The notes: generated from the sequence alone by a model not told the origin. Shown: positions 44,178-54,230, counted from the stretch's first letter. The stretch is DNA of 64,000 nucleotides from Panacagrimonas sp965216805 (GCF_965216805.1 NZ_CBDCGN010000003.1:1860001-1924000); one strand, 5' to 3'. Numbers and translations: made by a program.

Positions 44178-45380
44178 ATGTGGAGAAGCAGGGTAGTGAC
44201 CCGCGTGACCCGGAATCCGGTGCAGTGCTGCGTCGTCGGCATTGGGCAGAGCGAGTACACGCGCTGGGGCGGCATCCAGGACCGCAGCCAGTTTCAGGTG
44301 ACTGCCGAAGCGATCCTGGCGGCGCTGGCCGATGCCGGACTCTCCCCCGCGGACGTCGACGGCCTGGCGTCGTTTTCCAACGATGCCAACGAACCCAACC
44401 TGATGCAGGTGGCGCTGGGCATCCCCGAGCTGCGGCTCGCCGCCATGGTGTGGGGCGGTGCCGGCGGCGGCACCTGCGGTGGGATCTCGATGGCGTGCTC
44501 GGCGATCCAGACCGGCCAGGCCGATGTGGTCGTCGCCTACCGTGGACTGTGTCAGGGCCAGGGGCGTCGCTTTGGCCGCCACGGACAGGGCCGGGTCAAC
44601 GGCAACTTCGTCGACCCCTTCGGCGCGCTGGCCCCGCCGCAGATGCTGGCGATGATCGTCCAGCGCTTCATGCACCTGTACCCGATCACGCATGAGCATC
44701 TGGCAGAAGTAGCGCTGAATGCGCGCGCCAACGCCAACCGCAATCCGAACGCGGTGATGCACGCCCGCCGGCTCACCCGCGAGGATTATTTTGCCGCGCG
44801 CTGGATCGCCGAGCCGCTGCGTCTCTACGACTGCTGCCTGGAGACCGACGGCGCGGCCGCGGTGGTCATCACCTCGCTGGAACGTGCGCGCGATCTGCGC
44901 GCGCCGCCGGTGGCGATCCTGTCGTCTGCCCACGGCAGCGGACCGGGTTGGGGTGGCGGCGCGCTGACCAGCCACAACATGCCCGATGAGGACTACGCCT
45001 CTACCAACGGTCGTCGTGTGGCGCGCCAGGTGTTCGGCCAGGCCGGGCTGACGCCGGGGGATATCGACGTCGCCCAGATCTACGATCACTTCAGCGGCAT
45101 GGTGCTGATGACCCTGGAGGACTACGGCTTCTGCGGAAAAGGCGAAAGCGGCGACTTCGTGGCGTCCGGCAAGCTGCGCTGGCCCGATGGCGGAATGCCG
45201 ATCAACACCGCCGGTGGGCAACTGTCCGAGGCCTACGTGCACGGCATGAACCTGGTCGTCGAAGGCGTGCGCCAGATGCGCGGTAGCTCTACTTCGCAGG
45301 TGCCCGGCGCGGCCACCTGCCTGGTCACCGGCGGCTCGGGTGTTGCGCCGACCAGCGCGATGATTCTGGGGAGACTGTGA
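44178..45380 (+). CDS. Thiolase-like lipid-transfer protein (Ltp2-type aldolase subunit)
   Basis: 400 residues in the thiolase superfamily. The usual nucleophilic Cys block is replaced by GGAGGGTCGGISMACSAI, and the C-terminal half has IYDHFSGMVLMTLEDYGFC and NTAGGQLSEAYVHGMN, as in Ltp2/retro-aldolase proteins of steroid side-chain degradation. These need a DUF35 partner, which is the next gene (overlapping stop/start). Start is uncertain: ATG 44178 or GTG 44196. It probably cleaves a beta-hydroxyacyl-CoA. Confidence 0.88.
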   Translation: MWRSRVVTRVTRNPVQCCVVGIGQSEYTRWGGIQDRSQFQVTAEAILAALADAGLSPADVDGLASFSNDANEPNLMQVALGIPELRLAAMVWGGAGGGTCGGISMACSAIQTGQADVVVAYRGLCQGQGRRFGRHGQGRVNGNFVDPFGALAPPQMLAMIVQRFMHLYPITHEHLAEVALNARANANRNPNAVMHARRLTREDYFAARWIAEPLRLYDCCLETDGAAAVVITSLERARDLRAPPVAILSSAHGSGPGWGGGALTSHNMPDEDYASTNGRRVARQVFGQAGLTPGDIDVAQIYDHFSGMVLMTLEDYGFCGKGESGDFVASGKLRWPDGGMPINTAGGQLSEAYVHGMNLVVEGVRQMRGSSTSQVPGAATCLVTGGSGVAPTSAMILGRL

Positions 45381-45814
45381 TGGCCTACTTCTCAGACGGC
45401 ATGCCGCGGCCGGAGCCGAACCGGGACGACGAGGGCTTCTGGCGCGGCTGCGCCGAACAACGCCTGCAGTTCCAGACCTGTGCCGATTGTGGAACCTGCC
45501 GCCATCCGCCGATCGCCGTCTGCGCGAAGTGCCGCTCGGTGCGCATCGCCTGGACGCCGACCGCCGGCCGCGCGCAGATCTACACCTACACCGTGATTCA
45601 CCATGCGGCGCATCCCGCAGTGGCTGCGCGCTTGCCCTACGTGACCGCGGTGGTGAGCTTCGACGATATTCCGGGGGTGCGCCTGCTCACCAACATCACG
45701 CATTGCGATCCGGCGAACGTGCGTATCGGCATGGCGGTGGAACTGTGGTGGGACGATCTCGGAGACGGTCTGTTCCTGCCGCTGTTCCGTCCGCCAACAG
45801 GCGCGTCTGCGTGA
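45380..45814 (+). CDS. DUF35 OB-fold/zinc-ribbon partner of the thiolase-like protein
   Basis: 144 residues. An N-terminal rubredoxin-like zinc ribbon (CADCGTC..., CAKC) is followed by an OB-fold (IYTYTVIHHAAHPAVAARLP). ATG 45380 has GGGGAG six bases upstream. It should form the active heterocomplex with the thiolase-like protein, as ChsH2/DUF35 domains do with Ltp2. GTGA overlaps the following gene. Confidence 0.9.
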   Translation: MAYFSDGMPRPEPNRDDEGFWRGCAEQRLQFQTCADCGTCRHPPIAVCAKCRSVRIAWTPTAGRAQIYTYTVIHHAAHPAVAARLPYVTAVVSFDDIPGVRLLTNITHCDPANVRIGMAVELWWDDLGDGLFLPLFRPPTGASA

Positions 45815-47013
45815 CGGGCGACGGCGGCGTGCTGGCGGGCATCCGCGTGCTCGATCTGGGCACCATGGTGGCCGGGCCGGTGGCGGCCACGCTGCTCGGC
45901 GATTTCGGCGCCGAGGTGATCAAGATCGAGCAGCCCCGGGGCGGCGATCCGATCCGCCACAACGGGCCGATGTGCGAAGGGCAGGGGCTGTGGTGGTGCA
46001 CCGAAGGGCGCAACAAGCGTTCGGTGACGCTGGATCTGCGACAGCCGGAAGGCTAGGCCATCCTGCGACGGCTGGCCGCGCAGGCCGACGTGCTGGTCGA
46101 GAATTTCCGCCCCGGCACGATGGACCGCTGGGGCCTGGGTTACGAACACCTCAAGACGGTCAATCCACGCCTGATCATGCTCAGCATCAGCGGCTACGGA
46201 CAGACCGGCCCCAATGCCGATCGCGCGGCCTACGATCGGATCGCGCTGGCCTTTTCCGGTTTCCTGCACATCACCGGCAACTCCGACGGCCCGCCGATGC
46301 GGCCCGGCACCGCGATGGCCGACTACATGTCCGCCATCCTGGGCGCGTTTGCGGTGATGCTCGGGCTGTATCACCGTGACCAAATGGGTGGCAGTGGCCA
46401 GCAGATCGATCTGGCCCTTTTCGAGGCGGTGTTCCGCTTCACCGATGTGCTGTTCCCGGCGTTCGACAAGCTCGGCGTGGTGCGCCAGCGTCGCGGAAAT
46501 CTGCACTTTGCCGCCGCGCCGGGTGATCATTTCGAGACCTGTGACGGTCGCTACCTGGTGCTGACGGTGTCCTCGGACGGCGTGTTCCAGCGCCTGGCCG
46601 AGGCGATGCAGCAACCCGGCCTGCCGAGCGAGCCGCGCTTCGCCTCGCACGGGCAGCGCTGGGAGCACATCGCCGAGCTCAATCAACTGGTCGCGGACTG
46701 GATCAAGTCGCGACCGGTGGCCGAGATCACCGCCAGCCTGGATCGTCACGGACTCGCCTACTCGATGGTCTACAGCGCCGCCGACATCGATGCCGATCCG
46801 CATTACGCCGCGCGCGGCACCATCGCGGACGTGCCGCACCGGCAGTTGGGACAGGTGCGTATGCCCGCGCCGCAACCGCGCATGAGCGCCACGCCGGCAG
46901 GCGCGATCCGGCAGGCCCCCGAACTGGGGCGGGACACCGATGCCATCCTGGGATCGCTGCTCGGCCTGCAGGCCGAAGAGCTTGAGCGGTTACGCCGCGC
47001 GCAGGTGATCTGA
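45811..47013 (+). pseudogene. CaiB/BaiF CoA-transferase with in-frame amber codon
   Basis: Class III CoA-transferase of 401 codons in one frame from GTG 45811. N-terminal IRVLDLGTMVAGPVAATLLG and KIEQPRGGDPIR, the catalytic-Asp region RAAYDRIALAFSGF, and GSGQQIDLALFEA are all present. A TAG at 46054-46056 stands after LDLRQPEG, where Gln (CAG) is expected before AILRRLAAQADVLVENF. Without readthrough the product stops after 81 residues. This may be a true mutation or a sequencing error. An ATG-less restart downstream is unlikely to be active. Confidence 0.88.
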
Positions 47014-47101
47014 GCGGGCGCTTCAACCGGACGCGGTGTGCCGGGCCGCGTCACCAGAATGCTGCAGTGGTAGAGACCAGAAAAATCAGAGGAGAGAAAC
47101 G

Positions 47102-48691
47102 ATGTCCACGTCACTGGATGCCATCGTGGTGGGGGCCGGCTTCGGCGGCCTGTATGCGCTGAAACGTCTGCGCGACGATCTCAAGCTCAACACCCTGCTG
47201 ATCGAGCAGGGCGACGGCGTGGGCGGCACCTGGTACTGGAATCGCTATCCGGGCGCCATGTCCGATACCCGCTCGCATCTGTATTGCTACTCCTTCGACA
47301 AGGAGTTGCTGCAGGAAGACGAATTCACCGAGCACTACCGTCTGCAGCCGCAGGTGCGCAAGTACCTCGATCACTTCGCCGACCGTTACGAACTGCGTTC
47401 CGACATCCGGCTGTCCACCGAACTGACGCGGGCGGTCTTCGACGAGCACAGCGGTCGCTGGCAGGTCGAGGACAACCACGGCGGCCAATACACGGCGCGC
47501 TTCATCGTCACCGCGGTGGGCCTGCTGTCGCGCATCAACATCCCGGAACTCCCCGGTCAGAACCGTTTCAAGGGCCAGGTCCTTCACACCGCGCGCTGGC
47601 CCGAGGGCACGACCTGCGACGGCAAGCGGGTCGGCATCATCGGCACCGGCTCCACCGGCGTGCAGGTGATCACCGCGATCGCGCCGAAAGTGGCGCACCT
47701 CACCGTGTTCCAGCGTTCGCCGCAGTACAGCGTGCCTTCGGGCAACGGCCCGGTGGGGGAAGCCTTCGTGCGCGACGTCAAGAACCGCTATGACGAGATC
47801 TGGGCCAGCGAGCGCAACACCCTCACCGCGTTCGGGGCCAAGGAAAGCAGTATCTCGGCCCACAGTGTCAGCGCCGAGGAACGCGAACGCATCTTCGAGG
47901 AGGCCTGGCAGGAAGGCGGCGGTTTTCGCTTCATGTTCGGCACCTTCAATGACCTGATTCTCGACGATGAATCCAATGCTTACGCGCAGGAATTCATCCG
48001 TCGCAAGATCGCCGCCATCGTCAAGGATCCGGACAAGCGCCAAAAACTGATTCCGACCGATGCCTACGCCAAGCGGCCACTGTGCGACGCCGGCTACTAC
48101 GAGCAGTACAACCGGCCCAATGTGGATCTGGTGGACATCAAGCAGAACCCGATCACGGAGCTGACCGAGGCCGGCGTGCGCACTGCCGACAGCGTCGAGC
48201 ACGCGCTGGACATGCTGATCTACGCCACCGGCTTCGATGCCTCCGACGGTAATTATCTGCGCCTGGACATTCGTGGTCGCGGCGGGCTGACGATCCAGGA
48301 TCACTGGCGCGGCGGCGCGCGCACCTACCTGGGCATCTACAACGTCGACTTCCCGAACCTGTTCATGGTGCTGGGCCCCAACAGCCCCTTCTCCAACCTG
48401 CCGCCGGCGATCGAGACCCAGGTCGATCTGATCGCCGAAGTGATCGCCGAATCCCGCGAGCGCGGCAAGCAGGTGATCGAGGCCACCCGCGAAGCCGAGG
48501 TCGCCTGGGTGGAGGAGTGCGCGACCTTGGCCAACATGACCATCCTGCCCAAGACGCAGTCGTGGATCTTCGGCGCCAACATCCCCGGCAAGCCCTACAC
48601 GCTGTCGTTCCACATGGGCGGGCTGGCGTCGTATCGCGGCATCCTCGACAAGGTGCGGGCCGAGCGTTATGCCGGCCTGCGGATGAGCTGA
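47102..48691 (+). CDS. Baeyer-Villiger monooxygenase (flavin-containing, class B)
   Basis: 529 residues. FAD site GAGFGGLYALKRLR, NADPH site GIIGTGSTGVQV, and the Baeyer-Villiger fingerprint FKGQVLHTARWP between them. The N-terminal GVGGTWYWNRYPGAMSDTRSH is typical of cyclohexanone monooxygenase relatives. It inserts oxygen next to a ketone to give an ester or lactone. ATG 47102 follows AGAGGAGAG. Confidence 0.96.
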   Translation: MSTSLDAIVVGAGFGGLYALKRLRDDLKLNTLLIEQGDGVGGTWYWNRYPGAMSDTRSHLYCYSFDKELLQEDEFTEHYRLQPQVRKYLDHFADRYELRSDIRLSTELTRAVFDEHSGRWQVEDNHGGQYTARFIVTAVGLLSRINIPELPGQNRFKGQVLHTARWPEGTTCDGKRVGIIGTGSTGVQVITAIAPKVAHLTVFQRSPQYSVPSGNGPVGEAFVRDVKNRYDEIWASERNTLTAFGAKESSISAHSVSAEERERIFEEAWQEGGGFRFMFGTFNDLILDDESNAYAQEFIRRKIAAIVKDPDKRQKLIPTDAYAKRPLCDAGYYEQYNRPNVDLVDIKQNPITELTEAGVRTADSVEHALDMLIYATGFDASDGNYLRLDIRGRGGLTIQDHWRGGARTYLGIYNVDFPNLFMVLGPNSPFSNLPPAIETQVDLIAEVIAESRERGKQVIEATREAEVAWVEECATLANMTILPKTQSWIFGANIPGKPYTLSFHMGGLASYRGILDKVRAERYAGLRMS

Positions 48692-48693
48692 AC

Positions 48694-50166
48694 ATGGCCG
48701 CCGCCATCGATACCGCCGAAGCACGCCGCGCGCTGGTGCGGGCCACCCCGCGGCAGCTGCTGATCGACGGCCGCTTCGTCGATGCGCTGTCGGGACGCAC
48801 CCTGGAGACGATCAATCCCGCCACCGGCGAAGTGCTGGCCACGGTGGCCGAAGGCGCCGCCGCCGACATCGACCTCGCGGTTGCCGCCGCACGCCGCGCG
48901 TTCGAAGGCGGCTGGTCGATGGTCAAGCCGGTGGAACGTCAGCGCGTGCTACTGCGTCTGGCGGATCTGGTAGAGGCAAATTTCGACGCCCTGGTGATGC
49001 TCGACGTGCTCGACATGGGCGTGCCGGTCGGCACCCTGGCCCCGCGCCGCGCGCGGGCGGTGGCGATGCTGCGCTATTACGCGAGCCTTGCGGTGACGGT
49101 GCACGGGCACACCATCGACAACTCGGTACCGGGCGAGGTGTTCGCCTACACGTTGAAGGAACCGCTCGGCGTGGTCGGCGCGATCAACCCCTGGAACAGT
49201 CCGCTGGTGCTGTCGATCTGGAAGATCGCGCCGGCGCTGGCGGCCGGTTGCACGGTGGTGCTCAAGCCCGCCGAGCAGGCGCCGCTGTCGCCGCTGCGCT
49301 TCGGCCAACTTTGTCTCGAAGCCGGCGTGCCGCCCGGCGTGGTCAACGTGGTGCCGGGCTTGGGCGATGCCGGCGCCGCGCTGGCGGCACACCGCGACGT
49401 CGACAAGATCGCGTTCACCGGCTCCACCGAGGTGGGACAGTCGATCATCCGCGCCAGCGCCGCCAACGTGAAACGGGTATCGCTCGAACTCGGCGGCAAA
49501 TCCCCCAACATCGTGTTCGCCGATGCCGATCTCGACGTGGCGGTGTTCGCCAACTGCGGACAGAACTGTTTTGCCGGTTCGCGCCTGTTCGTGCAGCGCG
49601 AGATCTACGGCGAATTCCTGCAGCGTGCCGCGGCCTACGCCGGCACCTTGCGCGTCGGTGATCCACTGCAGCGCGACACCCAGATCGGCCCGCTGGTATC
49701 GCAAGCGCAACTGGACCGTGTGTGCCGCTACATCGCGCTGGGAAAATCCGAAGGCGCGCGCCTGCTCGTCGGCGGCGAGCGCATGACCTCGCCCGATCAT
49801 GCGCCGGGATATTTCGTGCAGCCGACGATCTTCGGCGACGTGACCGATACGATGACCATCGCGCGCGAAGAGATCTTCGGGCCGGTGCTGTCGGCGCTGT
49901 CGTTCGACACGATGGAAGAAGTCGTGCAGCGCGCCAACGCTAGCGAGTTCGGCCTGGGCTGCGGTATCTGGACGCGCAGCGTGGACACCGCACATCGGAT
50001 GGCGCGCCGCGTGCGCAGCGGCACCGTCTGGATCAACAACTACAGCCTGCAGGACGTCGCGGTGCCCTTCGGCGGCTACAAGATGAGCGGTTACGGCCGC
50101 GAGTCCGGATTCGAGCATCTGGACGAATTCCTCAACACCAAGTCGGTGTTCCTGACCACGCGCTGA
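48694..50166 (+). CDS. NAD(P)-dependent aldehyde dehydrogenase
   Basis: 490 residues. Catalytic Cys in GQNCFAGSRLFV, general-base Glu in LELGGKSPN, cofactor loop FTGSTEVGQ, and PWNSPL/KPAEQAPLSP. It starts 2 bp after the monooxygenase stop and probably oxidises an aldehyde from ester hydrolysis or alcohol oxidation. Confidence 0.95.
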   Translation: MAAAIDTAEARRALVRATPRQLLIDGRFVDALSGRTLETINPATGEVLATVAEGAAADIDLAVAAARRAFEGGWSMVKPVERQRVLLRLADLVEANFDALVMLDVLDMGVPVGTLAPRRARAVAMLRYYASLAVTVHGHTIDNSVPGEVFAYTLKEPLGVVGAINPWNSPLVLSIWKIAPALAAGCTVVLKPAEQAPLSPLRFGQLCLEAGVPPGVVNVVPGLGDAGAALAAHRDVDKIAFTGSTEVGQSIIRASAANVKRVSLELGGKSPNIVFADADLDVAVFANCGQNCFAGSRLFVQREIYGEFLQRAAAYAGTLRVGDPLQRDTQIGPLVSQAQLDRVCRYIALGKSEGARLLVGGERMTSPDHAPGYFVQPTIFGDVTDTMTIAREEIFGPVLSALSFDTMEEVVQRANASEFGLGCGIWTRSVDTAHRMARRVRSGTVWINNYSLQDVAVPFGGYKMSGYGRESGFEHLDEFLNTKSVFLTTR

Positions 50167-50194
50167 TGCACGACGCGCATCGAGGAGACGATCA

Positions 50195-51799
50195 ATGGAA
50201 AGCCACGACTACGTGATCGTTGGCGGCGGTACGGCAGCGAGCATCGTTGCCTACCGACTGGGCGAGCGCGGGCACAAGGTCTGCGTGCTCGAAGCCGGCC
50301 CGGCCGACAGCAGCCCCTACATCCGCATCCCGGTGGGCTGGACCAAGACGCTCAAGGACCCGCGCGTCACCTGGCAGTTTCAGTACCAGGGTTCGGCCGG
50401 CACCAATGGTCGTGCCACGCCGCTGGTGCAGGGCCGCGTGCTGGGTGGTTCCAGCGCGGTCAACGGCGCGGTCTACAACCGCGGACAGGCGCAGGATTTC
50501 GATCTGTGGGCGGCGCAGGGCAATCCAGGTTGGAGCTATCCGGAAGTGCTGCCCTGGTTCCGCAAATCCGAACACTTCCACGAGCCCGGACACGAGCAGC
50601 ATCGCGGTGATCGCGGCCCGATGCCGGTCACGGTGACGCCGTGGCGCGCGGTGGTCGGCGATACCTTTCTGCAAGGTGCCCATTCCGTCGGCATCCCCCT
50701 CAACCCCGACTACAACGGCGCCGAGCAGACCGGCATCGGCTACGTGCAGAGCAACATCCGCAAGGGCCGGCGCTGGAGCACCGCGCACGGCTTCCTGCAT
50801 CCGGCACGCAGCCGCTTCGGGGTGCGGGTGATCACCGACGCCACCGTGACGCGGGTGGTGATCGACGACGGCCGTGCCCGCGGTGTGGATGTGCGCATCG
50901 GCAACCAGAGCGCGACGCAGCGGATCATCGCCACCCGCGGCGTGGTGCTCTGTGCCGGCGCCATCGGCAGTCCCAAGCTGCTGCAACTGTCGGGGATCGG
51001 CCCCGCGCAGGTCTTGGGCAAGGCCGGTATCGCGGTCACCCGCGAACTGCCGGGTGTAGGCGAAAACCTGCGCGATCATTTCGTCCCGCGGGTGATCGTG
51101 CGCGGCAAGCCCGACGTGTTGAGCATCAATCAGCGCGTGCGCGGGTTGCCACTGCTCAGCGAACTCCTCAATTGGGCCCTGGGGCGTCCCAGCGTGCTCG
51201 CGGTCAGTCCGGTGCTGATCTACGGTTTCTGGAAGTCCCGACCCGAACTGCCGACCGCCGACTTTGCGCTGTCATATTTTCCGGCCAGCTACAAGCTCGG
51301 GATGATCGGCCACATCGACGATCAACCGGGTCTGACCTGCGGCGGGTTCGCCTTGCGACCCGAAAGCACCGGGTACGTGCGCGTGAACAGCGCCGACGAT
51401 CGCGACGCCCCCGAGATCCAGCCCAATTTCCTCGCCCACGAACAGGACCAGGCGGTGACCCTGGCCGCACTCAAGTGCGCTCGCGCGGTGATGCATTCGG
51501 CGCCGATGCAGGCGCTGGTGCAGAGCGAACTGCTGCCCGGCGCAGAGGTGCAGACCGACGACGAGTGGATGCACTACGCGCGCCAGTACGGCAGCACCGG
51601 ATATCACCCGATGGGCACTTGCAAGATGGGCCCGGCCGACGATCCGCTCGCGGTGGTGGACGCGAACCTTCGCGTCCACGGCGTCGAAGGCTTGTCGGTG
51701 ATGGATGCCTCGGTGATGCCGACGATGCCGTCGGCCAATACCGCGGCCGCAACGATGATGATCGCCGAGAAGGGCGCCGCCGGACTGGACGCAGCATGA
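50195..51799 (+). CDS. GMC-family FAD-dependent alcohol oxidoreductase
   Basis: 534 residues. ADP-binding motif VGGGTAASIVAYRLGERG, GMC signature GRVLGGSSAVNGAVYNRG, second signature GAIGSPKLLQLSGIGP, and the active-site His region GSTGYHPMGTCKMG. It oxidises a primary or secondary alcohol and overlaps the P450 gene by ATGA. Confidence 0.95.
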   Translation: MESHDYVIVGGGTAASIVAYRLGERGHKVCVLEAGPADSSPYIRIPVGWTKTLKDPRVTWQFQYQGSAGTNGRATPLVQGRVLGGSSAVNGAVYNRGQAQDFDLWAAQGNPGWSYPEVLPWFRKSEHFHEPGHEQHRGDRGPMPVTVTPWRAVVGDTFLQGAHSVGIPLNPDYNGAEQTGIGYVQSNIRKGRRWSTAHGFLHPARSRFGVRVITDATVTRVVIDDGRARGVDVRIGNQSATQRIIATRGVVLCAGAIGSPKLLQLSGIGPAQVLGKAGIAVTRELPGVGENLRDHFVPRVIVRGKPDVLSINQRVRGLPLLSELLNWALGRPSVLAVSPVLIYGFWKSRPELPTADFALSYFPASYKLGMIGHIDDQPGLTCGGFALRPESTGYVRVNSADDRDAPEIQPNFLAHEQDQAVTLAALKCARAVMHSAPMQALVQSELLPGAEVQTDDEWMHYARQYGSTGYHPMGTCKMGPADDPLAVVDANLRVHGVEGLSVMDASVMPTMPSANTAAATMMIAEKGAAGLDAA

Positions 51800-53028
51800 C
51801 GGCCGCCGACAAGACCGATCTGCTCGACGCCGCCTGCACGCAGACGCCTTACGCCTACTTTGATCGTCTGCGCGCCACCGAGCCGGTGCACTGGAACGCG
51901 CGCCACCGTGCGTGGATCATCACCAGCCATGCCGCGGTGACAACCGGCTTTCGCGACCGGCGGCTGCTGTCGAACCGCATGAAGAAGCTGCGCGAGAAAG
52001 TGGCGCCGGAACAGCAGGACACGGTCGGGCGCACGATGAAAATCCTGGAATCCTGGATGGTGTTCCAGGACAACCCCGAGCACAAACGCCTGCGCGGCGT
52101 GGTGCAGAAGGCCTTCACTCCGCAGGTGGTGGCAGGTCTGGAAGGCCGGGTCCGGGAGCTGGCGCGCGAGCAGGTGGCGATCCTCAATCGTCGTCTGGAC
52201 ACGGAGCCCTCAAAGCCGATCGACGTGCTCAACGAGATCGCCTACGAGATCCCGGGCCCGATCATCTGCGGGATGCTGGGCGTGCCGCCGCAGGACCGTC
52301 ACCAGTTCACCGCCTGGACCGAAGAGGTCTCCAGCATCATCGGCGGCGTCGCCGATGACCCTGATCGCTTCGGCAAGACCCACGCGGCGGTGGAATCGCT
52401 GGAGGCCTACCTCAATGCGGTGATCGAGCGCAACGCCGGCAGCACCGGCAGCCTGATGGCGCAGTTGGCGGCGGCCGAGGCCGACGGCCAGCGCCTGACC
52501 CGCGACGAGGTCATCGCCACCGGCATCCTGATGCTGTTCGGCGGCAATCGCACCACCTCCTGCATGATCGCCAACGGCGTGCGCGCACTGCTGCTGCATC
52601 CGGCGCAGCTCGATGCGCTGATTGCGGACCCGGGCCGGATCAATGCCGCGGTCGAGGAGATCCTGCGCTGGGAGTCGCACACCAAGGCGACTGTGCGGAT
52701 CGTCGGCGAAGACTTCGAGTGGTATGGGCAGCATCTGAAAACCGGCGACCGCGTGTTCCTGTCGCCGCTGGCGGCCAACCGCGACGACGCGGTGTTCGAG
52801 AATCCCGAGGTGTTCGACATCGCAAGGCCCGACGTGGGCCGGCATCTGGCGTTCGGAACCGGCATGCACCTGTGCCTGGGCATGGCCCTGGCCCGCATGG
52901 AGTTGCGCATCTTCTTCGCCGAACTGCTCTCCACCCTGCCACGGCTGAAGCTGATCGATCCTCCCAGCCAGTGGTCGCCTTCGATCGTCAGCCGGGTGCA
53001 GACACGATTGATGATCGCGGCGCGGTAA
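51796..53028 (+). CDS. Cytochrome P450 with altered I-helix motif
   Basis: 410 residues, class I bacterial size, soluble. ExxR motif EEILRWES, heme loop FGTGMHLCLGMALARMEL with the Cys ligand. The I-helix reads LMLFGGNRTTSC, so the acidic residue of the usual (A/G)GxE/DT motif is Arg, which may alter proton delivery or indicate a changed reaction. No ferredoxin or reductase gene is adjacent. Last gene of the cluster; probably hydroxylates the starting hydrocarbon. Confidence 0.93.
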   Translation: MTAADKTDLLDAACTQTPYAYFDRLRATEPVHWNARHRAWIITSHAAVTTGFRDRRLLSNRMKKLREKVAPEQQDTVGRTMKILESWMVFQDNPEHKRLRGVVQKAFTPQVVAGLEGRVRELAREQVAILNRRLDTEPSKPIDVLNEIAYEIPGPIICGMLGVPPQDRHQFTAWTEEVSSIIGGVADDPDRFGKTHAAVESLEAYLNAVIERNAGSTGSLMAQLAAAEADGQRLTRDEVIATGILMLFGGNRTTSCMIANGVRALLLHPAQLDALIADPGRINAAVEEILRWESHTKATVRIVGEDFEWYGQHLKTGDRVFLSPLAANRDDAVFENPEVFDIARPDVGRHLAFGTGMHLCLGMALARMELRIFFAELLSTLPRLKLIDPPSQWSPSIVSRVQTRLMIAAR

Positions 53029-53051
53029 GGCTGCGACACCGGCCGGCGATG

Positions 53052-54230
53052 TCAGGACTGCGCCGCCCGTCCGGCCAGTACCTGCTTGACCAGCGGCGCG
53101 CGCTCCACCGCACCCAGGCCCAGGCTCAGCAGGCGTTGCCAGCCGGGCAGGTCCAGGCGGTAGGCGCGATCCAGCGCATCGGTCACCGCCAGCATTTCCA
53201 GGTTGTGCGCCTGGCGTGCGCGCTCGTAGCGCTTGAGCGTGCGCAGCGCGCTCCAGTCGCGACCGGCCGCCCTCGCGCTGGTCAGCTCGCGGGCCAGTTG
53301 TTCGGCATCGGCCAGGCCCAGATTCAGGCCCTGGCCGGCCATGGGATGGATCAGGTGGGCGCTGTCGCCGATCAGCGCGCAGCGCGGCGCCACGTAGTCG
53401 CGGGCGTGCATCAGGCGCAGGGCGAAGCGCAGTCGGGGCGTGGGTTGGCTCAATGCGCCGGCCGCGTTCTGCATCGCTTCGCAGAGGTGGGCGCAGAAGG
53501 CGTCGTCGTCCAGCGCCAGCAAGGCCTCTGCGTCGGCGTCGGTAGTGGACCAGACCAGCGAGCGGCGACCGTCGGCCAGCGGCAGCAGGGCCACCGGCCC
53601 CGACGGCAGAAAGCGCTGCAAGGCTTGGCCCTGGTGCGGCGTGCCGCTGCGCAGGTGACAGACCACCGCGCTGGATTGGTAGTGCCAGCCCAGGGTGTCG
53701 ATGCCGGCGGCGTCGCGCAGGCCGGATTGGGCGCCTTCGGCACCGATGGCCAGCGCAGCGGTCAGCACGCTGCCGTCCGACAGTCGCAGCCTGACCGTGT
53801 CGTCGTGGAAGGCGATGTCGCTGGCTTCCGCACCACTGCGCAGGCATTCGGCCGGCAGGGTTTGCCACAGGCACTGCGCGATCAGGCTGTGCTCGACGAT
53901 CCAGCCCAGCACGCCATGGCGGAGACCGGAGGCCTCGAAGTTCAGCCCGGTTGCGGGGTTTCGGTCCCACACCTGCATGCGCGGCATCGGCGCCGCGCGG
54001 GTGGCGCAGATGGCTTCCCACACGTTCAGTTCCTGCAGGAATCCGGCGGAGGCCAGCGAAAGGGCGTAGACGCGAGGATCGTATCCGCCAGGGTCGTGAC
54101 GCGGCGCGCGATCCGCGCGCTCGATCAGTTGCACGGCGAAGCCCTGCTGGTGCAGCGCCACGGCCATTGCCAGGCCGGTGATGCCGCCGCCGATCACCGC
54201 AACGTCGCAGCCTGCCGGGTTCGCGCTCAT
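53052..54230 (-). CDS. UbiI/UbiF-family FAD-dependent ubiquinone hydroxylase
   Basis: 392 residues. FAD motifs: VIGGGITGLAMAVALHQQG, the DG-type region LAIGAEGAQSGLR, and ALIGDSAHLIHPMAGQGLNLGLAD. UbiH/COQ6-family flavoprotein that hydroxylates the ubiquinone ring. It overlaps the ubiH stop by ATGA. Whether it acts at C5 or C6 cannot be told. Confidence 0.9.
   Translation of the reverse strand: MSANPAGCDVAVIGGGITGLAMAVALHQQGFAVQLIERADRAPRHDPGGYDPRVYALSLASAGFLQELNVWEAICATRAAPMPRMQVWDRNPATGLNFEASGLRHGVLGWIVEHSLIAQCLWQTLPAECLRSGAEASDIAFHDDTVRLRLSDGSVLTAALAIGAEGAQSGLRDAAGIDTLGWHYQSSAVVCHLRSGTPHQGQALQRFLPSGPVALLPLADGRRSLVWSTTDADAEALLALDDDAFCAHLCEAMQNAAGALSQPTPRLRFALRLMHARDYVAPRCALIGDSAHLIHPMAGQGLNLGLADAEQLARELTSARAAGRDWSALRTLKRYERARQAHNLEMLAVTDALDRAYRLDLPGWQRLLSLGLGAVERAPLVKQVLAGRAAQS

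Noticed and set aside
50641..51810. Apparent long fusion of an Arg-rich protein to the P450
   Set aside because: The upstream part is the out-of-frame reading of the GMC gene; the P450 begins at ATG 51796.
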